In this document: one piece after another, positions 1-5,516 of the stretch
Layout of the letters: every line of letters starts with the position of its first letter
How positions within the stretch are numbered: the first letter of the stretch is position 1
DNA from: Bacteroidota bacterium
GTDB lineage: Bacteria; Bacteroidota; Bacteroidia; Bacteroidales; VadinHA17
Assembly (NCBI GenBank): GCA_023430725.1
Contig: JAEYZD010000063.1
Coordinates: 1-5,998, forward strand
Direction of reading: 5' to 3'
DNA: 5,998 nt
Notes under the pieces: model-generated
What the model saw: only the letters and a program-made list of their open reading frames with translations
Databases searched by the model: none
What the model was told of the DNA's origin: nothing
Program-made: the position numbers and the translations under genes

Positions 1-1337
1 GCATAACCCTTTCCCATGCCGCGTTTCATCACGATAATGTTCTTTGCCTCACGTGCCCTTACTATGGGCATGCCGAATATCGGGCTCGAAGGATCGTCTT
101 CTGCAGCCGGATTGACAACGTCATTGGCTCCAATCACGATAATCACGTCGGTATTTGGCAGGTCAGGATTAACCTCATCACTCTCAACCAATTGTTCATA
201 AGGCACATCAGCCTCGGCGAGAAGCACATTCATGTGCCCGGGCATTCTTCCTGCCACCGGGTGGATTGCATACCTCACCTCCACCCCTTTCTCTTCCAGG
301 AGTTTGTCAAGCTCATGACATATATGCTGCGCCTGTGCCACTGCCAGGCCATAACCCGGTACTATCACAACCTTTTTGGAATAGCTGAGCAGAACCGCGG
401 CGTCTGTTACAGACACCTCCTTGACTGTTCCGCCGGATCCTTCGGTCGCAGCGGCTCCTCCTCCGCCAAATACGCCGATGATGACATTCAGCAGCGAACG
501 GTTCATCGCCCTGCACATCAGGATTGTCAGGATAGTACCTGCTGACCCGACCAGGATACCGCCGGTGAGCATCGCCTGGTTACTGTACAGAAAACCTCCC
601 ATGGCAGCTGCCACACCTGTGAAGCTGTTGAGCAACGAAATCACAACAGGCATGTCTGCTCCGCCGATTGGCATCACGAACAGCACTCCATAGACAACCG
701 ATACAATGAAAAGGATAACCGCCAGGTGCGTCAGTTCAGCAGAGGCGGCCACATCGCGCGTCATTATATAAACAACAAAACCAATTATTGCCGCCAGGAA
801 AGTAAGGTTTACATACTTCATGGCTTTGACCCGGAGATCTCCTATCCTGCCGTCGAGCTTGCCGAAGGCTATCATGCTTCCCGCCCAGGATACCGAACCA
901 ATGACCAGCCCAAGCAGGATAGCCAGCACATGGCCGTTTGACATGCCGGACTTCATCATCAGTTCCTGGCTCACATGGGGAAACTCCATCAGTGAGATCA
1001 GAGCCGCGGCAGCTCCGCCCATTCCGTTAAAGAATGATACCAGCTGCGGCATGGCGGTCATCTTCACCCTTCTGGCTATCACCCAGCCGATGGCTGTCCC
1101 TATTGCCATTGCAGCAAGAATCCATCCGGTATTGCCGATCGGGTTTCCATCCTGTTTGTGAAGCAGCAATGTTGCAACAATTGCGAGAACCATGCCCGCC
1201 GCTGCAAGAAAATTACCCCTTCGTGCCGTGAGCGGGTGACTGAGCATCTTCAACCCCAGTATGAATAAGACTGAAGCAATAATGTAGGAGATCTCGAGAA
1301 CGGAGAGGCCTGCGGAAAACTGTGTTAGGTCATTCAT
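1..1337 (-). CDS. pntB: NAD(P) transhydrogenase subunit beta, C-terminus cut by window edge
   Basis: Beta subunit of the proton-translocating transhydrogenase. It carries most of the membrane proton channel (domain II) and the NADP(H)-binding domain III in the cytoplasm. 445 residues are visible; I estimate 20 to 30 C-terminal residues are missing. Residues 1 to about 290 are a series of hydrophobic helices. They contain GGADMPVV (225-232), with Asp228 matching E. coli Asp213, and LLNSFTG, with Asn237 matching E. coli Asn222. Domain III shows the NADP loop PGYGLAVAQAQ (327-337), the IHPVAGRMPGHMNVLLAEA stretch (359-377), GANDVVNPAAEDDP (403-416) and KRGMGKGY at the cut end (438-445). Asn104 (SFFNGMGG) sits where E. 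coli has the channel residue His91. The start is the ATG at 1337, because the frame is closed by a TAA at 1364-1362 and holds no other start codon. No Shine-Dalgarno is visible. It is the last visible gene of the operon, 35 bp after pntA2. Confidence 0.96.
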   Translation of the reverse strand, partial: MNDLTQFSAGLSVLEISYIIASVLFILGLKMLSHPLTARRGNFLAAAGMVLAIVATLLLHKQDGNPIGNTGWILAAMAIGTAIGWVIARRVKMTAMPQLVSFFNGMGGAAAALISLMEFPHVSQELMMKSGMSNGHVLAILLGLVIGSVSWAGSMIAFGKLDGRIGDLRVKAMKYVNLTFLAAIIGFVVYIMTRDVAASAELTHLAVILFIVSVVYGVLFVMPIGGADMPVVISLLNSFTGVAAAMGGFLYSNQAMLTGGILVGSAGTILTILMCRAMNRSLLNVIIGVFGGGGAAATEGSGGTVKEVSVTDAAVLLSYSKKVVIVPGYGLAVAQAQHICHELDKLLEEKGVEVRYAIHPVAGRMPGHMNVLLAEADVPYEQLVESDEVNPDLPNTDVIIVIGANDVVNPAAEDDPSSPIFGMPIVRAREAKNIIVMKRGMGKGY

Positions 1338-1372
1338 TGGGCCGTTGTGTGACTGAAAAGTTTATTATAGCG

Positions 1373-1675
1373 TTACTTCTTCTTTTTGAACATCTCAAGC
1401 ATCCTGTCGGTCACAACAAATCCGCCCACAACATTGAGCGTTCCAAGCACCACTGCAAGGAAACCCAGTATCATGGCACCGGTTGTCTCGGCATGACCCA
1501 TAACAATGATTGCTCCGATGATTACCACGCCATGGATTGCGTTGGCACCGGACATAAGTGGCGTATGAAGAATAGCCGGCACATGGCTTATCATCTCTAT
1601 ACCAAGGAAAATTGAGAGGATCACCATATAGATTGTACCCCTGTTTGCCATGAAAAATTCCAGAATTCCTTCCAT
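1373..1675 (-). CDS. pntA2: NAD(P) transhydrogenase subunit alpha 2 (membrane part)
   Basis: Small membrane subunit of the split-alpha transhydrogenase, 100 residues, the usual length for this family (also named pntAB). It supplies three transmembrane helices of domain II, at about residues 14-31, 47-61 and 66-90, and ends in a basic cytoplasmic tail (FKKKK). The signature stretch HVPAILHTPLMSGANAIHG (31-49) is very close to other alpha-2 subunits. His48 lies where, as I recall it, Thermus thermophilus alpha-2 has the proton-channel residue His42. The ATG follows the pntA1 stop as TGA-A-ATG with no separate ribosome site, so translational coupling to pntA1 is likely. In E. coli this part is fused to the C-terminus of PntA; here it is a separate gene, as in many other bacteria. 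Confidence 0.96.
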   Translation of the reverse strand: MEGILEFFMANRGTIYMVILSIFLGIEMISHVPAILHTPLMSGANAIHGVVIIGAIIVMGHAETTGAMILGFLAVVLGTLNVVGGFVVTDRMLEMFKKKK

Positions 1676-1676
1676 T

Positions 1677-2813
1677 TCAGTTCTGTTTGATATCCAACAA
1701 CTGTTTCACTCTCGGGCTGCGGTATTCTCCTCCGCTCACGGCGGTTGTTCCCGCCACAATCTCGTCAGAAAGATCGGGAATCACATTCCCTTCCCTGTCA
1801 GTCATGATCCTGAGGAGGTTAATGAGATTGTTCCCGAACATCCTGCTTGCGTCTGATGACATGGCAGCAGGGTAGTCTGATCTGCCCACGATTGTGACAC
1901 CACCTGCAATCACATTTTTCCCGTTCTGGGTCAGCTCACAGTTTCCTCCTGAAGAGGCGGCAAGATCAATTATTACAGAGCCCGGTTTCATCCTGGAAAC
2001 GGTCTCCCTGAGCACAAGAACCGGAGCCTTTCTGCCCGGTATCTGGGCGGTGGCAATTATCACATCAGCTGCAGCAGCGCGCTGTTGTATCAGATCCTGC
2101 TGCTTCTTCCTGAATTCTTCGGTCTGTTCAACAGCGTAACCACCGGCAGCAGCGTCCTCCCTTGCACCTTCCACCTCAATGAATTTGCCACCGAGGCTCC
2201 TCACCTCGTCCCTTACCACAGACCTTACATCGAACACCTCCACCACCGCTCCAAGCTTGCGCGCCACGGCTATAGCCTGGAGTCCCGCCACCCCGGCGCC
2301 AAGGATGAGGACCCTGGCAGGCTTGATTGTGCCGGCAGCCGACATAAACATCGGAAAGAACCTGGGCAGCATCGAGGCAGCCTCCAGAACAGCCTTGTAT
2401 CCGGCTACTGTTGCCATGGAGGAGAGTATGTCCATCGACTGTGCACGGGTGATACGTGGTACAAGATCAAGTGCCAGAACGGTAAGGCCTCTGTTGCGCG
2501 CCCGTTCAAGCCAGTCCCTGTTGCCGGTGGGATCCAGTACGGTGAAAAGTATCTGTCCCTCCCTGAAAAGCGTGATATCATCCGTGACAGGAGGATTTAC
2601 AGTAAATAACAGGGCAGCACCTGAGATAACATCCTTTCGCGAAGCTACTGAAGCCCCGGCAGACCTGTACTCTTCGTCAGTGGAAAAAGCTCCGGCACCG
2701 GCACCTTCCTCCACAACAACCTTCAGCCCGAGCTTTATCACTGCAGCTGTTTCGCCGGGAAGCAGAGCTACTCTCTTTTCACCTCCGGATTCTTTTAGAA
2801 CTCCTGCGATCAT
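1677..2813 (-). CDS. pntA1: NAD(P) transhydrogenase subunit alpha 1 (NAD-binding, soluble)
   Basis: Domain I of the transhydrogenase, the peripheral cytoplasmic subunit that binds NAD(H) and passes hydride to NADP+ on PntB. It has 378 residues, normal for a stand-alone alpha-1 subunit, and resembles alanine dehydrogenase. The N-terminus GVLKESGGEKRVALLP (4-19) is the family signature. The Rossmann loop GAGVAGLQA lies at 172-180, with Asp195 (VFDVR) placed to bind the NAD ribose. The RAQSMDILSS block (123-132) keeps Arg120, Gln125, Asp128 and Ser131, equivalent to the Rhodospirillum rubrum domain I residues Arg127, Gln132, Asp135 and Ser138 by my alignment from memory. The mobile-loop tyrosine (GGYA, Tyr226) and GGNCELT (289-295) are also present. 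The ATG is 17 bp after the pgl stop, preceded only by a weak GGGG close to the start. The stop is one base before the pntA2 start. Everything needed for catalysis appears intact. Confidence 0.97.
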   Translation of the reverse strand: MIAGVLKESGGEKRVALLPGETAAVIKLGLKVVVEEGAGAGAFSTDEEYRSAGASVASRKDVISGAALLFTVNPPVTDDITLFREGQILFTVLDPTGNRDWLERARNRGLTVLALDLVPRITRAQSMDILSSMATVAGYKAVLEAASMLPRFFPMFMSAAGTIKPARVLILGAGVAGLQAIAVARKLGAVVEVFDVRSVVRDEVRSLGGKFIEVEGAREDAAAGGYAVEQTEEFRKKQQDLIQQRAAAADVIIATAQIPGRKAPVLVLRETVSRMKPGSVIIDLAASSGGNCELTQNGKNVIAGGVTIVGRSDYPAAMSSDASRMFGNNLINLLRIMTDREGNVIPDLSDEIVAGTTAVSGGEYRSPRVKQLLDIKQN

Positions 2814-2830
2814 ACCCCGATATTTAATGA

Positions 2831-3574
2831 TTACTGATTTTTCCCGACCTTTAGCATTGATGCAGCCTCATTATCAAGCATCCAGACCAGGTGACCTGAC
2901 CCGGGCATTATTCGTGAGGCCGGATAGCGTTCAGAACCACTCTTCCCTTCTACTATCGCCGAAACTATGGATGCCTTGCCCTTCCCGGTTACAATATAGT
3001 ATATTTTGGAAGAATTGTTGATCAGCCGGCCAGTGGCTGTTATTCTTTTCTGCTTCCTGTCAGGCCTGTAAACCACCTCAAACAACTGGCCGCTGGTGAA
3101 CAGGTCAGTACGGTCAGGGAAGATTGAGGCAATGTGCCCGTCATCACCCAGACCAAGCAGCATAAGGTCAAACTGAGGCAGATCACGGTACTCGGGGACG
3201 GTGCTGCTAACAAGCTCTGCATATTGACGCGCTTCTGCAGCCGGGTCATCCTCTCCCCGGATCCTGAAGATATTTGCATCAGGTATCGGCACATTCTGAA
3301 GCAGGCTCTCGAAAGCCATACGGTAATTACTCTCTTCGTCCTCTGGAGGAACACAACGCTCATCACCCCAGAATACAAGCAACTTTTCCCAGCTGATCCT
3401 TTCGGCATAGTTTTCCGACAGGTAACGGAATATGTATTCAGGTGTGGAACCGCCTGATAGTGCGATTGTGTAGAAATGATCGGGCTCTATGCGGTCCAGA
3501 TCCTTGATCAGTATCGCCGCAAAACTTTGAGCCAGGGCTTCACGTGTTGGGAACACTCTGACTGAATGTGACAT
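2831..3574 (-). CDS. pgl: 6-phosphogluconolactonase
   Basis: Hydrolyses 6-phosphoglucono-1,5-lactone, the product of Zwf, to 6-phosphogluconate in the cytoplasm (second step of the oxidative pentose phosphate pathway). The protein has 247 residues, the usual size for the DevB/SOL-type enzyme of the NagB superfamily. Motifs seen are SGGSTPE (40-46), FWGDERCVPPEDEESNY (68-84) and GLGDDGHIASIFP (141-153), with His147 as the likely catalytic histidine. The W-G-D-E-R block and the fit beside zwf favour lactonase over glucosamine-6-phosphate deaminase. The common form of the third motif is GxGPDGHxASLFP, so Asp144 replacing Pro is a mild variation. The frame stays open up to 3616, but only a TTG and a hydrophobic non-homologous stretch lie there. 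The ATG at 3574 (MSHSVRVFP) is the likely start. No Shine-Dalgarno is visible. It lies 113 bp downstream of zwf and 17 bp upstream of pntA1. Confidence 0.95.
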   Translation of the reverse strand: MSHSVRVFPTREALAQSFAAILIKDLDRIEPDHFYTIALSGGSTPEYIFRYLSENYAERISWEKLLVFWGDERCVPPEDEESNYRMAFESLLQNVPIPDANIFRIRGEDDPAAEARQYAELVSSTVPEYRDLPQFDLMLLGLGDDGHIASIFPDRTDLFTSGQLFEVVYRPDRKQKRITATGRLINNSSKIYYIVTGKGKASIVSAIVEGKSGSERYPASRIMPGSGHLVWMLDNEAASMLKVGKNQ

Positions 3575-3687
3575 AATGTATGATAATCTGAATATAAATC
3601 TAATTATAATTCGCAATAAACACCATCATCTGCAAGATTTTTACACGGATAACGCCATGTCAGCTCCGGTCCTTCAATAAGGTCATC
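3575..3687 (-). other. zwf-pgl intergenic spacer
   Basis: A 113-bp gap inside an otherwise tightly spaced gene cluster. Its pgl-proximal half (about 3575-3620) is strongly AT rich. I see no clear terminator hairpin with a U-tract and no gene. A one-mismatch -7 box (TAGATTTA, complement of 3595-3602) occurs, but no TTG lies at the right distance upstream of it. An internal promoter or processing site is therefore possible but unsupported. Confidence 0.4.
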
Positions 3688-5124
3688 TCAATTTTCCGGT
3701 CCCCATGTGCCGGCCGGATAACCGTAAACAGGCACTGAACGGTCATTCTTCCATGCCTGCAACACAGGATCAAGGAATCTCCACGCAGCCAGAACAGCGT
3801 CTGAACGGGTGTAGAGTGTTGAATCTCCGTTCATGCAATCGTAAATCAACCTCTCATACGCATCAGGGATGTAACCTTCTGCCAGATCAGAATAATGAAA
3901 GTCCATGTTTACGTTCCTTACATTGAACCCTGAGCCTGGTATCTTCATCCCGAACTTTATAAGAATACCCTCGTCGGGCTGTATTCTTATTATGAGCTGA
4001 TTGCAACCTTCACATGAACTGTTTCCCGCAAAGAGGTAATGAGGGGTGGGCTTGAAGTGAATCACAGCTTCGGTCACACGTGTCGGAAGCCTCTTGCCGG
4101 TTCTGATGTAGAAAGGCACACCACCCCACCTCCAGTTGTCAATGAAAAATTTTACTGCAGCAAAGGTCTCGGTCATTGATGCCGGATCAACATCATCTTC
4201 CTCGCGGTAACCCTTCAGCCACTCTCCGCGTACATGAGCTCCGGTATACTGCCCACGGATAGCCATACTTCCGACATCTTCAGCCTTTATCGGACGAAGC
4301 GACTCAAAAACCTTTACAAGTTCGTTCCTGATTGATGTCGAATCAATTGAAGACGGAGGCTCCATGGCTATAAATCCAACCAGGTGCAGCAGGTGGTTCT
4401 GAACCATGTCGCGGAGCGCACCGGTACCCTCGTAATAGGAACCCCGCTGCTCCACCCCCAGACTTTCGGAGGAGGTTATCTCAACGTGATGTACATAATT
4501 TCGGTTCCAGAGCGGCTCAAAAATACCGTTTGAAAATCTTGTAACGAGAATGTTCTGAACCGTCTCCTTACCAAGATAATGATCAATACGGTAAAGCTGG
4601 CTCTCCTGCCAGTGGGCCAGCAGAATCCTGTTCAGCTCAAGCGCACTCTCATAGTCATATCCAAAAGGCTTCTCTATTATCATCCTCTTCCAGCCATCAT
4701 CCTGCTGGTTGAGTCCGATCTTCGCCAGGTTGCCGGAGATATCGTCATAAATTTCCGGCGGAAGCGAAAGATAATACAGGGTGTTTGATGAAATACCGCA
4801 GTCTTTCCTCAGATGGTCAAGCGTTTCAGAAAGAAGGGTGAAATCCCCTGGTGATGAAGGATCAATTGAGACGTAATGAAATGCACCGGCAAAACGGACT
4901 GCAGATTCATCAGCCGCCTTCACACCGTTTCCGGTGATTGCACCGATGACCTCATCCCGGTATTTGTCATTATCAAGCTTACTTCTGCCGGTAGCCAGGA
5001 CAACATATCTTTCAGGCATTAATCCCTGTTTACCAAGCGCATATAACGCCGGAACAATTTTCCGCATGGCCAGGTCACCCCTGCCACCGAAAATTACTAT
5101 TATCTGATTCTCAGGCTTGCCCAT
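3688..5124 (-). CDS. zwf: glucose-6-phosphate 1-dehydrogenase
   Basis: Oxidises glucose-6-phosphate to 6-phosphogluconolactone with reduction of NADP+ (entry step of the oxidative pentose phosphate pathway, cytoplasmic). The protein has 478 residues, close to the 480-510 usual for bacteria. The N-terminal Rossmann domain starts at IIVIFGGRGDLAMRK (8-22) and includes ATGRSK (44-49), where an Arg is placed to meet the 2'-phosphate of NADP. EKPFG is at 151-155. The substrate-site signature RIDHYLGKE is at 179-187, with Asp181 and His182. The catalytic His is expected at 244 in QNHLLHLVG. Conserved C-terminal blocks include FYIRTGKRLP and the terminal WGPEN. The frame is open to 5217 but begins there with TTG and lies upstream of the promoter found at 5163-5194, so the ATG at 5124 (MGKPENQ) is preferred. 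An ATG ten bases earlier is out of frame. Arg15 in the GxxGDL loop replaces the Ser or Thr of the best-known enzymes. Confidence 0.97.
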   Translation of the reverse strand: MGKPENQIIVIFGGRGDLAMRKIVPALYALGKQGLMPERYVVLATGRSKLDNDKYRDEVIGAITGNGVKAADESAVRFAGAFHYVSIDPSSPGDFTLLSETLDHLRKDCGISSNTLYYLSLPPEIYDDISGNLAKIGLNQQDDGWKRMIIEKPFGYDYESALELNRILLAHWQESQLYRIDHYLGKETVQNILVTRFSNGIFEPLWNRNYVHHVEITSSESLGVEQRGSYYEGTGALRDMVQNHLLHLVGFIAMEPPSSIDSTSIRNELVKVFESLRPIKAEDVGSMAIRGQYTGAHVRGEWLKGYREEDDVDPASMTETFAAVKFFIDNWRWGGVPFYIRTGKRLPTRVTEAVIHFKPTPHYLFAGNSSCEGCNQLIIRIQPDEGILIKFGMKIPGSGFNVRNVNMDFHYSDLAEGYIPDAYERLIYDCMNGDSTLYTRSDAVLAAWRFLDPVLQAWKNDRSVPVYGYPAGTWGPEN

Positions 5125-5162
5125 CAATTCGCATGTTTTCTTTAAATGATTCTCAATTATAA

Positions 5163-5194
5163 CAAATATAAACAAAGAGACCGCAGAGTACAAC
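5163..5194 (-). promoter_or_regulatory. Bacteroidota-type promoter of the zwf operon
   Basis: On the minus strand GTTG (-33 element, complement of 5191-5194) is followed, 20 bp after its G, by TATATTTG (-7 element, complement of 5163-5170). This matches the known Bacteroidota sigma factor consensus TTTG, 19-21 bp, TAnnTTTG perfectly at the -7 element. Transcription should begin at about 5153-5158, giving a leader of roughly 30 bases before the ATG at 5124. The position rules out the longer TTG-initiated zwf frame from 5217 as the main product. It probably serves zwf, pgl and the pnt genes together, since I find no comparably good promoter inside the gene cluster. Confidence 0.65.
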
Positions 5195-5259
5195 CGGATC
5201 AGAGAAAACATAAACAAAGGCTCTGTTGTTTGCAGATTACCTGCAGATCAATATATATT

Positions 5260-5271
5260 TATCAATTGATA
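5260..5271. repeat. perfect 12-bp palindrome TATCAATTGATA
   Basis: An exact palindrome in the AT-rich core of the divergent region, about 90 bp upstream of the zwf promoter -7 box on the minus strand. It could be an operator for a dimeric regulator, or a by-product of AT-rich composition. Confidence 0.4.
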
Positions 5272-5300
5272 TACAACGCATTAACTAGCTAGTGTTGTAT
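5271..5300. repeat. inverted repeat ATACAAC/GTTGTAT with nested palindrome
   Basis: Seven-base arms at 5271-5277 and 5294-5300 enclose 16 bases that themselves include the perfect 10-bp palindrome ACTAGCTAGT (5284-5293). There is no following U-tract adjacent to a gene end on either strand, so a terminator is unlikely. A regulator-binding site or cruciform is possible. Confidence 0.4.
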
Positions 5301-5303
5301 TTT

Positions 5304-5317
5304 TATACATATGTATA
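5304..5317. repeat. perfect 14-bp palindrome TATACATATGTATA
   Basis: An exact palindrome and the third in a row within about 60 bp of the divergent region. It is made of alternating purine-pyrimidine AT-rich sequence, so it may be either an operator or an easily melted DNA segment. Confidence 0.4.
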
Positions 5318-5516
5318 TATTTTAAACACATTATTAACATTCTGATTCATTGTTGTTTGCAGGCCAATGGAAAATTTAGTGTGTATTTTCTCTACACTTT
5401 AGCAGTCTAAGGATAGAGAGTTAATCTTGTATATAATTGATTTTGTGTCTGTTAAATGCATTGGCATGCTTATTGGGTATGTCGTTTAAGAAAATTGATT
5501 AAATAAATAGCATATC

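Larger units (their letters stand above)
5224..5362. repeat. 12-bp direct repeat pair, TGTTGTTTGCAG
   Basis: Exact copies of TGTTGTTTGCAG lie at 5224-5235 and 5351-5362, with 115 bp between them. A shorter copy of the repeat's end (TGCAGAT at 5242-5248, matching 5231-5237) lies just inside the first. The copies bracket the AT-rich palindromic core. They could be paired binding sites for a regulator, or a scar of an old duplication. The sequence inside has no terminal inverted repeats, so an inserted element is not supported. Confidence 0.5.
5125..5516. other. divergent intergenic control region between zwf and the solute-binding protein gene
   Basis: 392 bp without a credible gene. It holds the zwf promoter (5163-5194), a 12-bp direct repeat (5224-5235 and 5351-5362) and a very AT-rich core (about 5250-5340) with several palindromes. 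The stretch from 5363 to 5516 should contain the promoter of the plus-strand gene. It has partial matches to TAnnTTTG, but none has a good -33 partner. No tRNA, rRNA or recognisable riboswitch was seen. Confidence 0.6.

Noticed and set aside
192..545. 117-codon plus-strand frame opposite pntB
   Set aside because: Antisense to domain III of PntB; its His/Cys-rich translation resembles no domain and is typical of shadow frames.
2085..2609. 174-codon plus-strand frame opposite pntA1
   Set aside because: Antisense shadow of pntA1, where the NAD-binding motifs are intact.
2179..3021. 280-codon open frame on the plus strand opposite pntA1 and the end of pgl
   Set aside because: It is fully antisense to genes with clear family motifs, and its translation is Ser/Thr/Pro/Arg rich with no recognisable domain. 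It is a shadow of the codon use of the opposite strand.
3040..3408. 122-codon minus-strand frame inside pgl
   Set aside because: It lies in a different frame within the conserved pgl coding region and shows no motif; Pgl motifs occupy the true frame over the same bases.
3671..3698. GGACCGGA repeated near the zwf stop as a possible terminator
   Set aside because: The two copies are direct, not inverted, on the minus strand, and no U-tract follows.
5236..5350. AT-rich segment between the 12-bp repeats as a miniature inserted element
   Set aside because: No terminal inverted repeats are present just inside the direct repeats, and 12 bp is long for a target duplication. A regulatory explanation fits better.
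5378..5398. Small inverted repeat AGTGT/ACACT with an 11-base loop
   Set aside because: Five-base arms in AT-rich DNA are expected by chance, and there is no terminator context.
5398..5429. Possible plus-strand promoter TTTA, 20 bp, TAATCTTG for the solute-binding protein gene
   Set aside because: Both elements carry a mismatch to the Bacteroidota consensus and the leader would be about 80 bases. The support is too thin for a feature call.
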